Assembly: GCA_031431475.1 (NCBI GenBank)
Contig: JANPDL010000035.1
Span: 62,001-126,000, forward strand
DNA length: 64,000 bases
Direction of reading: 5' to 3'
Source of the DNA: JADCCX01 sp031431475
GTDB taxonomy: Bacteria; Pseudomonadota; Alphaproteobacteria; Rhizobiales; Beijerinckiaceae
Every line of letters begins with the position of its first letter. The first letter of the stretch is position 1. The position numbers and the translations under genes were made by a program. Below the pieces are notes generated by a model. The model saw only the letters and a program-made list of their open reading frames with translations. It had not been told where the DNA came from and did not search any database. Positions 51,748 through 59,448 of the stretch are shown one piece after another.

Positions 51748-51776
51748 ATTGTAACTACAAAAGAAGCTACTGTCAA
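51748..51776 (-). promoter_or_regulatory. Consensus promoter of brnT, leaderless
   Basis: Minus strand: -35 TTGACA (51771-51776), 17-base spacer, -10 TACAAT (51748-51753), then exactly six bases to the ATG at 51741, putting the start of transcription on the A of ATG. A short inverted repeat TTGTA-GT-TACAA (51749-51760) overlaps the -10 and could be the BrnA site. Confidence 0.7.
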
Positions 51777-51790
51777 AAGATCGTTAAGAC

Positions 51791-52051
51791 TCACCCCGCC
51801 TTCGCCTCAATCGCCAGCGCATGCAGACCCGCCGCAAACTCGCCCGCGAGCAGCGCATTCACCATCCGGTGAACCTCCACCCGGCTCTTCCCTGCAAACG
51901 CCGCGCTCACGATGCGCACGCGCACATGGGTCGTCTCTCCCTCGCGCCAGCCGCCGTGGCCTGCGTGCTGGTCGCTTTCGTCGATCACGTCCAGCGCCAC
52001 CGGTGTCAGCGCTGCCGTGAGCTTGCCGGTTATCGATTCCTTCATGGTCAT
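51791..52051 (-). CDS. bolA: BolA-family protein
   Basis: 86 residues from ATG 52051 (a second ATG two codons on). KLTAALTPVALDVIDESDQHAGH, then THVRVRIVSAAFAGKSRVEVHRMVNALLAGEF, including the conserved His residues of the BolA fold. Works with monothiol glutaredoxins in iron homeostasis. It lies divergent from the J-domain gene, a common Rhizobiales neighbourhood with cobS and cobT. Confidence 0.93.
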   Translation of the reverse strand: MTMKESITGKLTAALTPVALDVIDESDQHAGHGGWREGETTHVRVRIVSAAFAGKSRVEVHRMVNALLAGEFAAGLHALAIEAKAG

Positions 52052-52138
52052 GCGCGAGACTTTCTCTCATTAAAGTGCGGCGCTGCGGCGAAATGAAACT
52101 TGCCGTCCGGCGTTCCCAGTCTCATACACTTGCTTCCC

Positions 52139-52738
52139 ATGGATTTGAACTCGCCCCTTTTTGACCGTGTGCGGATCCGCTCCGAGGAAGCGGAGGCGAG
52201 GTCGCGCGAAGCTCCGCGCTGCCAGCATCCGGGCTGCGACAAACCGGGGGAGCACAAGGCACCGCTCGGTCGCAACCGCGAGGGACAGTACGTTTATATG
52301 TGCCTGCCGCATGTGCAGGCCTACAACAAGAGCTACAATTATTTCCAGGGCATGTCGGACAATGCGATTTCTGACTTTCAAAAAGACGCGCTGACCGGCC
52401 ATCGCCCGACATGGACCATCGGCGTCACGGCCAAAGGCAACGGCCCGGCAGCGGCAGCGGCGGGATATCATGATCCCATGGGCATGTTCGGCGAAGCGCA
52501 GCGCAAAGCGCGCGTGGCCGAGGAACAGGCGCGGTCGAAATATGGCAAGCTGGCGCTGAAATCACTGGAAATCCTGCATCTCGACGAGAAGGCCACGCCG
52601 GAAATCATCCGGGCAAAATACAAGAGCTGGGTGAAGCGCCTGCATCCGGACGCCAATAATGGTGATCGATCACGTGAAGAAAAATTGCGTGAGATTCTCA
52701 AGGCCTATAATACGCTGAAAACCGCTGGGCACGTTTGA
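52139..52738 (+). CDS. J-domain protein
   Basis: 199 residues from ATG 52139; frame open to 52100. N-terminal half has a C-x4-C pair (APRCQHPGCDKPGEHKAP) and a further C-x2-H (YMCLPHVQ). C-terminal J-domain (about 140-198): ALKSLEILHLDEKATPEIIRAKYKSWVKRLHPDANNGD, with HPD present. A DnaJ-like co-chaperone for DnaK. Conserved neighbour of cobS/cobT in Rhizobiales. Confidence 0.9.
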   Translation: MDLNSPLFDRVRIRSEEAEARSREAPRCQHPGCDKPGEHKAPLGRNREGQYVYMCLPHVQAYNKSYNYFQGMSDNAISDFQKDALTGHRPTWTIGVTAKGNGPAAAAAGYHDPMGMFGEAQRKARVAEEQARSKYGKLALKSLEILHLDEKATPEIIRAKYKSWVKRLHPDANNGDRSREEKLREILKAYNTLKTAGHV

Positions 52739-52858
52739 GGCCCGCCGTCTCGCCGATCTGACAAGCCAAATCCTTCGCTTTTCCGCTCGCTGCGACCGTT
52801 CGCGGCTTGAAACTTGCGTGTCTTCCCGGCAAAGGAAGCCGTTATTGGAGAATGGACG

Positions 52859-53833
52859 ATGACTGTTGCGACTGGCCTGCCCGACATCAAGGTTTCTGCC
52901 CGCAAGGTGTTCGGCATCGATACGGACATGGAAGTTCCAGCCTATTCCACGACGAGCGCCGCGGTGCCGGAGCTTGATCCCGATTATCTCTTCGACAAGG
53001 ACACGACGCTGGCGATCCTTGCGGGCTTTGCCTTCAACCGCCGTGTCATCGTCACGGGCTATCACGGCACGGGCAAATCGACGCATATCGAGCAGGTGGC
53101 GGCGCGCCTCAACTGGCCCTGCGTGCGCATCAACCTCGACAGCCACGTCTCGCGTATCGATCTGATCGGCAAGGATGCTATCGTTCTCAAGGACGGCAAG
53201 CAGATCACCGAATTCAAGGACGGCATCCTGCCCTGGGCCTACCAGAGCAATGTCGCGCTGGTGTTCGATGAATACGATGCGGGCCGCCCCGACGTGATGT
53301 TTGTGATCCAGCGCGTGCTGGAAAGTGCCGGCCGCCTCACCCTGCTGGACCAGAGCCGCGTCATCCGCCCGCACGGCGCGTTCCGCCTGTTCGCCACCGC
53401 CAACACCATCGGCCTTGGCGATACATCGGGCCTCTATCACGGCACGCAGCAGATCAATCAGGCGCAGATGGACCGCTGGAACATCGTGACGGTGCTGAAC
53501 TATCTGCCGCACGACGCCGAGGTGAACATCGTGCTGGCCAAGGCCAAGCATTACACCGGCAAGGAAGGCAAGGACATCGTCAATAAGATGGTGCGCGTGG
53601 CCGACATGACCCGTTCGGCCTTCATCAACGGCGATCTCTCCACCGTCATGTCGCCCCGCACGGTGATCACCTGGGCCGAGAACGCCGCGATCTTCAAGGA
53701 CATCGCCTATGCGTTCCGTCTGACATTCCTCAACAAGTGCGACGAGCTTGAGCGCGGACTTGTTGCGGAGTTCTATCAGCGCGCGTTTGGCGTGGAGTTG
53801 AAGGAGACGACCGTGAATGTAGCGCTGAGCTGA
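52859..53833 (+). CDS. cobS: CobS-type AAA+ ATPase (cobaltochelatase subunit)
   Basis: 324 residues from ATG 52859, preceded by GGAGAATGGACG. Walker A GYHGTGKST, Walker B LVFDEYDAGRPDV, and the CobS-typical KVSARKVFGIDTDMEVPAYS N-terminus. With CobT and CobN it inserts cobalt in aerobic B12 synthesis; CobS is the ATPase ring. cobN is not in the window. Normally cobT follows directly; here 1.7 kb of unrelated genes intervenes. Confidence 0.93.
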   Translation: MTVATGLPDIKVSARKVFGIDTDMEVPAYSTTSAAVPELDPDYLFDKDTTLAILAGFAFNRRVIVTGYHGTGKSTHIEQVAARLNWPCVRINLDSHVSRIDLIGKDAIVLKDGKQITEFKDGILPWAYQSNVALVFDEYDAGRPDVMFVIQRVLESAGRLTLLDQSRVIRPHGAFRLFATANTIGLGDTSGLYHGTQQINQAQMDRWNIVTVLNYLPHDAEVNIVLAKAKHYTGKEGKDIVNKMVRVADMTRSAFINGDLSTVMSPRTVITWAENAAIFKDIAYAFRLTFLNKCDELERGLVAEFYQRAFGVELKETTVNVALS

Positions 53834-53846
53834 AGGGAGAAAGGCA

Positions 53847-54287
53847 ATGATTAATCGGCGCGTTCTGATTGGCGGCTCGATTGTAATGGTTGCTCAGACG
53901 GCTGTAGCGCAATCTAGGCCAAGAATTTCTGTCTTGAGCGGCAGCGTCACGGTAAGGAATTATGTGAAACTTGAGAGTTTTTTGTCCCGAAATTTGGATA
54001 AAATTGTTGGACTGAAGATTTATTTTGATTCTGCCAGTCATCCAGCTCCTTTGGTTGCTGGAGTAAGCGAGAAGCGGTTTGTTGCCTACAAGCGCATTCC
54101 AGAAACGACTTCAGAAATTGTTGCCTCGGACGGTTTTTACTGGCTACATGGTGGGTATCAATTTGACGGATATTTTGTGGTCAAGAGCGGTGGTATGCAT
54201 CAGGGCGTGATTTCTTATGGTCTGCAGAAAGTTCCCGAAGATCGGGTCATTTTGTCAAACCCAGATTTACGACCCGTCCAGCTTTGA
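53847..54287 (+). CDS. Exported protein of unknown function, atypical composition
   Basis: 146 residues, preceded by GGGAGAAAGGCA. Signal-like N-terminus MINRRVLIGGSIVMVAQTAVAQS. The mature part looks globular (LVAGVSEKRFVAYKRIPET, GFYWLHGGYQFDGYFVVKSGG). Its base and codon use is clearly more AT-rich than cobS and cobT around it, suggesting later arrival. No family recognised. Confidence 0.6.
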   Translation: MINRRVLIGGSIVMVAQTAVAQSRPRISVLSGSVTVRNYVKLESFLSRNLDKIVGLKIYFDSASHPAPLVAGVSEKRFVAYKRIPETTSEIVASDGFYWLHGGYQFDGYFVVKSGGMHQGVISYGLQKVPEDRVILSNPDLRPVQL

Positions 54288-54328
54288 ACTTTGTTTTTTA
54301 GACGTCGCAGAACTGACCTGAATTTTTT

Positions 54329-54706
54329 TCACGGACACCGCACGAACGGCCCGTTCTCGCCGCCATAGCTCTTGATGCCATAGTAGAGCTGTTTTCCCGC
54401 GAGCCGCGCTGTGACGGTTTCCGGCGTGGGCTTGTCATCGCCGAAAGTACATTGCCCTTTCCACGTCACGACATCGCCCTTGCGCTGGACCGAGGGGAAC
54501 TCGCAGAAGAAATCCTCGCCGCTGAGCGCTTGTGGCCCGATCTTGATAATCGATAGCGGGCGGGTGCATTGTCCCGCAATGGTCGACCACGTGCCGACCA
54601 TCGTCTGGCGCGCGGGCGTCCGGCTTTCCTGCGCCTGCACGACGGAAGCCGCGATCGCGAGACCTGTGGCGAAGGTGAGGGCGAGAACGAGCGTGCTGTT
54701 GCGCAT
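54329..54706 (-). CDS. Small exported protein, unknown
   Basis: 125 residues from ATG 54706; the longer frame to 54850 runs through the toxin-antitoxin promoter. Signal peptide MRNSTLVLALTFATGLAIAASVVQAQ. The mature part has three Cys pairs' worth of Cys (GQCTRP, FFCEFPSV, GQCTFGDD, FVRCP), possibly disulfide-bonded: MVGTWSTIAGQCTRPLSI, VVTWKGQCTFGDDKPTPE. Similar exported 'GTW...C' proteins occur in Rhizobiales; function not known. Confidence 0.68.
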   Translation of the reverse strand: MRNSTLVLALTFATGLAIAASVVQAQESRTPARQTMVGTWSTIAGQCTRPLSIIKIGPQALSGEDFFCEFPSVQRKGDVVTWKGQCTFGDDKPTPETVTARLAGKQLYYGIKSYGGENGPFVRCP

Positions 54707-54799
54707 GGGACATCCTGTTGCCGATGAGGCCTGATGCGGGCAGTTTGTCGCGGGAAGAGCTGTTTTCGCGGGCCTGGGATACTGGCGTGGGACGCACGC

Positions 54800-54828
54800 T
54801 TGAAATTGTAGCCACATGTGGCTACAAT
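54800..54828 (+). promoter_or_regulatory. Promoter and 22-base palindromic operator of phd/PIN pair
   Basis: -35 TTGAAA (54800-54805), 17 bases, -10 TACAAT (54823-54828), six bases, then ATG 54835, predicting a leaderless mRNA. The spacer plus the -10 edge is a perfect palindrome at 54806-54827, arms TTGTAGCCACA and TGTGGCTACAA, well placed to be the antitoxin's autoregulatory operator. Confidence 0.75.
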
Positions 54829-54834
54829 AATTGC

Positions 54835-55119
54835 ATGACTTCCGTTTCAATCCGCGATGCTCGGAACCACTTCACAGAACTCGTGCGCAGGGCCGAGAAC
54901 GGTGAACGCATCACGGTGACGCGCTATGGTAAGCCTGTTCTGGAAATGGTCCCGACCCAGCGGAAGGGCGGCCTTAACCTTGAGGCGGGTGAAGCTTATC
55001 TCCGGTCAATGGGGATAGAGCCTCGCGAAAGCTGGATTTCCCCCGACTTTGATGATCCGCTCCCGGATGACTTTCTGCTGCAACCCTTGCCAGATATGCC
55101 GCAACGGAAGCTTGGATGA
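54835..55119 (+). CDS. Phd/YefM-family antitoxin
   Basis: 94 residues from ATG 54835; there is no Shine-Dalgarno, which fits a leaderless start. N-terminal DNA-binding fold SIRDARNHFTELVRRAENGERITVTRYGKPVLEMVP is standard Phd/YefM, followed by an extended acidic C-terminal arm (FDDPLPDDFLLQP) for toxin binding. Overlaps the PIN toxin gene by four bases (ATGA). Confidence 0.92.
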   Translation: MTSVSIRDARNHFTELVRRAENGERITVTRYGKPVLEMVPTQRKGGLNLEAGEAYLRSMGIEPRESWISPDFDDPLPDDFLLQPLPDMPQRKLG

Positions 55120-55499
55120 TCCTTCTGCTTGATACGCATATCGTTATCAGCATCCTCGATCTGACTCTTGAGCAGCGATTTCCCCAGTTCACCCGTGTCT
55201 TGCGCAGCACGGGCAACGACAATTTTGTCAGCGTCGTGAGCCTGTGGGAGATCGCCATCAAGGTGCATCTTGGGAAACTTGATATCGAGGTCCCTCTGGA
55301 CGAGATGGCAGCAACGCTGAAACAGCAGCAAGTTACGATCCTGATGCTCAAATCAGAACACGCTGTTGCAGAAGCCATACCCGAGCCCCCCACCCGCGAC
55401 CCCTTCGACCGTCTCCTCCTCGCGCAGGCCCAGCTCGAAGGCATGCGTTTTGTCACAGTCGACCGCGCGCTTGCCGATCATCCCGTGACATTTCGCTAG
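55116..55499 (+). CDS. PIN-domain (VapC-type) RNase toxin
   Basis: 127 residues. Acidic metal site: D6 in LLDTH, E45 in SLWEIAIK, D95 and D98 in RDPFDRLL, D116 in VTVDRAL. This is the Phd-partnered PIN subgroup, which cuts tRNA or mRNA. It sits between cobS and cobT, in an otherwise conserved pair. Confidence 0.92.
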   Translation: MILLLDTHIVISILDLTLEQRFPQFTRVLRSTGNDNFVSVVSLWEIAIKVHLGKLDIEVPLDEMAATLKQQQVTILMLKSEHAVAEAIPEPPTRDPFDRLLLAQAQLEGMRFVTVDRALADHPVTFR

Positions 55500-55546
55500 G
55501 CCGGTTGTAGGGCTCTGGAATACGTTAATTCGAGCCACATCCCGCC

Positions 55547-57478
55547 ATGTCCACATCCTCCAATCGCAAGCCCGGCCAGCCCGCTGTCCAGCCCAACGAA
55601 CCGTTCAAGCAAGCGGTCGCCTCGGCGCTTCGCGCGTTGGCGCAGACGCGCGAGCTGGAGGTGAATTTCGCCGCCGACAAACCGGCACTTGTCGGCCATG
55701 GCGAGGGTGCCAAGGCGCGCCTGCCGGAGCCGCCGCGCAAGATGGGGCCTGCGGAAGCGGCCATCGTGCGCGGTCATGCCGATTCCATGGCGCTGAAGCT
55801 GGCGCTGCACAACGCCAGCCTGCATCGCAAGATGGCACCGGGCAGCGATGCGGGTCGCGCCGTTTTCGATGCCGTGGAACAGGCCCGCGTCGAGGCTATC
55901 GGTGCGCGCCGCATGATGGGTGTCGCCAGCAACCTGTCGGCCAAGCTGGAGGATCACTACCTTCGCGGCGATTACGACGAGATCACGGACAAGGCGGATG
56001 CGCCTCTGGAAGATGCGGTCGCCATGATGGTGCGCGAGCGGCTGACCGGCCTGAAGCCTCCCAAACCCGCGCAGAAGATTGTTGATCTCTGGCGCGATTT
56101 CATCGAGCAGAAGGCAGGCAAGGATCTGGATGGCCTCCTTGGCAATATCGAGGACCAGCAGAAATTTGCCAAGGCCGTGCAGAAGCTGCTGACCTCGCTC
56201 GATATGGCGGAGCAGTCGCAGTTCAACGACCAGCAGGACGATGACGACGACAATTCCAGCGATCCCAACAACGACCAGCAGGAAAGCCAGGGCGAGCAGG
56301 AGCAGGACCAGAGCCAGGAGGGCATGGATCTGCAGGAGACGGATGAGGCCAACGAAGACCTGCAGGACGGTGCGATGGAGGAATCCGATGCGCCCTCGTC
56401 CGACATGCAGGACGAGATGGACGACGGCGATTCCGAGGAACCTGCCGAGGCCAAGCGCCCGCCCCAGACCAGCGCCGGTGATCCGCGCATCACGGAATAC
56501 AAGGCTTTCACCAACAAGTTCGACGAGGAAATCGGCGCCGAAGAACTCTGCGATCCCGAGGAACTGGAGCGGCTGCGGTCCTACCTCGACAAGCAGCTGT
56601 CGCATCTCCAGGGCATCGTTGGCCGTCTCGCCAACCGCCTGCAGCGGCGTTTGATGGCCCAGCAGAATCGCTCCTGGGATTTCGATCTGGAAGAGGGCTA
56701 TCTCGACCCGTCCCGCCTCACCCGCGTGGTGATCGACGACATGCGCGGTACCTTCTCGCCGCTGTCGTTCAAGCGCGAGAAAGACACCAATTTCCGTGAC
56801 ACGGTGGTCACGCTGCTGCTCGACAACTCCGGCTCGATGCGCGGCAGGCCGATCACGGTTGCTGCGACCTGCGCCGATATTCTGGCCCGCACTCTGGAGC
56901 GCTGCGGCGTCAAGGTGGAGATTCTGGGCTTCACCACCAAGCAGTGGAAGGGCGGGCAGGCCCGCGAGGCCTGGCTGCAAGGCGGCAAGCCCGCGCAGCC
57001 TGGCCGCCTCAATGATCTGCGCCATATCATCTACAAATCCGCCGACGCGCCCTGGCGGCGCTCGCGCAAAAACCTAGGCCTGATGATGCGCGAGGGCCTG
57101 CTGAAGGAGAACATCGACGGCGAAGCGCTGGACTGGGCCCATAAGCGGCTGCTCGCGCGCTCAGAGCAGCGCAAGATCCTGATGATGATCTCCGACGGCG
57201 CACCGGTGGATGATTCCACGTTGTCGGTGAACCCCGGCAATTACCTGGAGCGGCACCTGCGCGGCATCATCGACGAGATCGAACTGCGCTCGCCCGTGGA
57301 ATTGCTGGCCATCGGCATCGGCCATGATGTGACGCGCTACTACCGCCGAGCCGTCACCATCGTGGATGCGGAGGAATTGGGTGGCGTCATGACCGAGAAG
57401 CTGGCCGAGCTCTTTGACGACAAGGCCACGCCGATTCGCATCGCCGCCCCAAGGCGCGGCGGTCGCAGACTTCAGTAA
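55547..57478 (+). CDS. cobT: CobT-type cobaltochelatase subunit (VWA)
   Basis: 643 residues. N-terminal CobT region (FKQAVASALRALAQTRELEVNF), a strongly acidic middle (about 225-310: runs of DDDDD, Gln and Glu, as in all CobT), then a C-terminal VWA domain with the metal site LLLDNSGSMRGRP (about 424) and RKILMMISDGAPVDD. Acts with CobS as the ATPase/VWA part of aerobic cobaltochelatase. A long minus-strand frame across it is a shadow of the acidic repeats. Confidence 0.94.
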   Translation: MSTSSNRKPGQPAVQPNEPFKQAVASALRALAQTRELEVNFAADKPALVGHGEGAKARLPEPPRKMGPAEAAIVRGHADSMALKLALHNASLHRKMAPGSDAGRAVFDAVEQARVEAIGARRMMGVASNLSAKLEDHYLRGDYDEITDKADAPLEDAVAMMVRERLTGLKPPKPAQKIVDLWRDFIEQKAGKDLDGLLGNIEDQQKFAKAVQKLLTSLDMAEQSQFNDQQDDDDDNSSDPNNDQQESQGEQEQDQSQEGMDLQETDEANEDLQDGAMEESDAPSSDMQDEMDDGDSEEPAEAKRPPQTSAGDPRITEYKAFTNKFDEEIGAEELCDPEELERLRSYLDKQLSHLQGIVGRLANRLQRRLMAQQNRSWDFDLEEGYLDPSRLTRVVIDDMRGTFSPLSFKREKDTNFRDTVVTLLLDNSGSMRGRPITVAATCADILARTLERCGVKVEILGFTTKQWKGGQAREAWLQGGKPAQPGRLNDLRHIIYKSADAPWRRSRKNLGLMMREGLLKENIDGEALDWAHKRLLARSEQRKILMMISDGAPVDDSTLSVNPGNYLERHLRGIIDEIELRSPVELLAIGIGHDVTRYYRRAVTIVDAEELGGVMTEKLAELFDDKATPIRIAAPRRGGRRLQ

Positions 57479-57486
57479 GGCGTGCG

Positions 57487-58530
57487 ATGAGCCGCTGGCT
57501 CAAACGCGGCCTTGGCAGCCTCGCGACAATAGCACTCGTGCTGGGGCTTGCGTTCCTTGCCGGGCGCGGGGGGGCCAGCAGCCACCGGCAGATGATGCCG
57601 GAACCGGTGCAGGTCACATCCTATCACCTGCCGTATTTCAAGCATGGCGATCCAGCCGCCACACGCTTCGGACCGCTTGAATTTATCGGCGGGCTGGAGT
57701 TACGGGGGAACCACCCGAATTTCGGCGGCTTGTCTGCCATCCGCGTTGCAGCTGATGGACACAAGTTTGTCGGTGTCACCGACACCGGTGACTGGATTGA
57801 AGGCAACATCGTTTATCTCAACGGCAAGCTCGCTGCGGTCGAGAGCGTCACTATCGCGCCGGTTATCGGGCCGGGCGGCCAGCGCGCCAAGGATTTGGGC
57901 CTGTGGGATAGCGAAAGCCTCGTCACGGACGGCGATCAGGTGTTCATCGGCATCGAGCGCGACCATACGATTCTGGCATTCGACCGCACCAAAGGCGGCT
58001 TGCGGGCAGAAGGGCGCAAAATTCCTCTTCCTGCTTTCGTTGAGGACTGGCCCGAGAATCGCGGCATCGAGGCGCTGGGCATACTGCCTGCTGGCACGCC
58101 CTATGCCGGGCGTCTCGTCGGGCTTTCGGAGCGTTCGGGAGACCGAGATGAGCCCACGGACGGCTTCGTGATGCGCAAGGATGGCAGCGACGCCTTCCGG
58201 TTCCGCCTGGCACGCAGCGACGGCTTCGACATCACAGATCTGGATTTCCTGCCCAACGGTGATTTGATCGTGCTGGAGCGGTATTTCTCGCCCCTGCGAG
58301 GGGTGGCGATGCGGTTGCGGCGGGTGAAGACCGCAGAGATCAAGCCGGATGCGCTTGTCGATGGCGAGGCGCTTCTGACAGCCGACAAGGTATTCCATGT
58401 GGACAACATGGAGGGCCTGTCCATTCACCGTGATGCAGCGGGTGCCACGGTTTTCACCATTGTTTCGGATGACAATTTTTCGGTGGCGCAGCGGACACTG
58501 CTGTTGCAGTTCCGCTGGATTGGACCCTGA
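57487..58530 (+). CDS. Phytase-like esterase-family exported protein
   Basis: 347 residues, eight bases after cobT. Signal-like N-terminus (SLATIALVLGLAFLAGRGGA). Repeated beta-propeller strands with NFGGLSAIRVAADGHKFVGVTDTGDW, DSESLVTDGDQVFIGIERDHTILAF, NRGIEALGILPAGTPYAGRLVGLSE, FDITDLDFLPNGDLIVLERYF match the 'esterase-like activity of phytase' family. Periplasmic phosphate-ester hydrolysis is possible but unproven. Confidence 0.83.
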   Translation: MSRWLKRGLGSLATIALVLGLAFLAGRGGASSHRQMMPEPVQVTSYHLPYFKHGDPAATRFGPLEFIGGLELRGNHPNFGGLSAIRVAADGHKFVGVTDTGDWIEGNIVYLNGKLAAVESVTIAPVIGPGGQRAKDLGLWDSESLVTDGDQVFIGIERDHTILAFDRTKGGLRAEGRKIPLPAFVEDWPENRGIEALGILPAGTPYAGRLVGLSERSGDRDEPTDGFVMRKDGSDAFRFRLARSDGFDITDLDFLPNGDLIVLERYFSPLRGVAMRLRRVKTAEIKPDALVDGEALLTADKVFHVDNMEGLSIHRDAAGATVFTIVSDDNFSVAQRTLLLQFRWIGP

Positions 58531-58533
58531 GAG

Positions 58534-59337
58534 CTATTGCAGCGCAGCCTTGAGCGCCAGCAGATCACGCCATGCCAATCGTTTCTGCTGGGGCTGGCGC
58601 AGCAGGTAGGCCGGGTGAAGCGTTGGCAGCGCTCGGATCGTGCGCTCACCGCAGGCATAATCGAACCAGTTGCCCCGTAACTTCAGGATTCCATCGCGCT
58701 GTTGCAGCAAGGTCTGCGCCGAGGGGCCGCCCAGACACACCAGGATATCCGGGTTCGCCAGCTCGATCTGCCTCTTGATGAACGGCAGGCAGATCGCGGT
58801 TTCCTGCGGTGTCGGCGTGCGGTTGCCCGGCGGCCTCCAGGGGATGATATTGGCGATGTAGCAGTGTGTTCGGTCCATGCCGATGGCGGCCAGCATGCGG
58901 TCGAGCAATTTGCCGGAGCGACCTACGAACGGCACTCCCTCGCGGTCCTCCTCCGCTCCGGGAGCCTCCCCCACAAACATGACACGCGCACCTGGCGTGC
59001 CATCGGCGAAGACAAGGCGATTGGCCGTGGCCTTGAGGCTGCAGCCATCAAAGCTTTCAAGCAATTGCCGCAATTCGTCGAGCGATGCCGCGCTCGCCGC
59101 CTGCTCGCGTGCTGTACCCGCCGCTGCTTCTGGAGCGACAGCTGCGATCCTGATGGGCTGGACAACAGCAGCGGTACGTGGAGCAGTGGTTTGCCGGACA
59201 GGCATGTGGATCGGCTCGGCTGCCTGAACCGGGGGCGCGAAACGGTCATGCGGATTCTCGTCGACCGCAAGGTCAACGCCAGCCTCCGCGTACCATTCCA
59301 GCAGCGCCGCCAGCGCCTCGGGCCGTTGATCCATCAT
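58534..59337 (-). CDS. Uracil-DNA glycosylase, family 4 type
   Basis: 267 residues. An N-terminal extension of about 90 residues precedes the family 4/5 domain: CSLKATANRLVFADG, FVGEAPGAEEDREGVPFVGRSGKLLDRMLAAIG, NIIPWRPPGNRTP and TLHPAYLLR. These enzymes hold a 4Fe-4S cluster; Cys residues at GCSL, HCYI, AICL and YACG are candidates. Removes uracil from DNA. Convergent with the phytase-like gene. Confidence 0.92.
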   Translation of the reverse strand: MMDQRPEALAALLEWYAEAGVDLAVDENPHDRFAPPVQAAEPIHMPVRQTTAPRTAAVVQPIRIAAVAPEAAAGTAREQAASAASLDELRQLLESFDGCSLKATANRLVFADGTPGARVMFVGEAPGAEEDREGVPFVGRSGKLLDRMLAAIGMDRTHCYIANIIPWRPPGNRTPTPQETAICLPFIKRQIELANPDILVCLGGPSAQTLLQQRDGILKLRGNWFDYACGERTIRALPTLHPAYLLRQPQQKRLAWRDLLALKAALQ

Positions 59338-59405
59338 CCGGCAAGCATAGACGCTTGGGCCCTGACATGCGAGAGAAAGCGACAGGAAACTTGTGCGGTT
59401 GTGGT

Positions 59406-59429
59406 ATTTAGTTTATATATGAACTAAAT
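59406..59429. promoter_or_regulatory. Inverted repeat before ETF-QO gene
   Basis: Arms ATTTAGTT (59406-59413) and AACTAAAT (59422-59429) around an eight-base AT-rich centre, in a locally AT-rich patch just upstream of the start. Shape fits a TetR/MarR-type dimer site that could control fatty- or amino-acid oxidation. No matching regulator gene is nearby. Confidence 0.45.
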
Positions 59430-59448
59430 GCTTTTAGGGATGGAACCA

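Noticed and set aside
54706..54850. Upstream extension of the small exported protein
   Set aside because: It would run through the Phd/PIN promoter and place the signal peptide in the middle of the protein.
55496..57025. 509-codon open frame on the minus strand across cobT
   Set aside because: It mirrors the acidic repeats of cobT, giving Leu/Val/Ile-rich low-complexity protein without a family, while the plus strand encodes a complete CobT.
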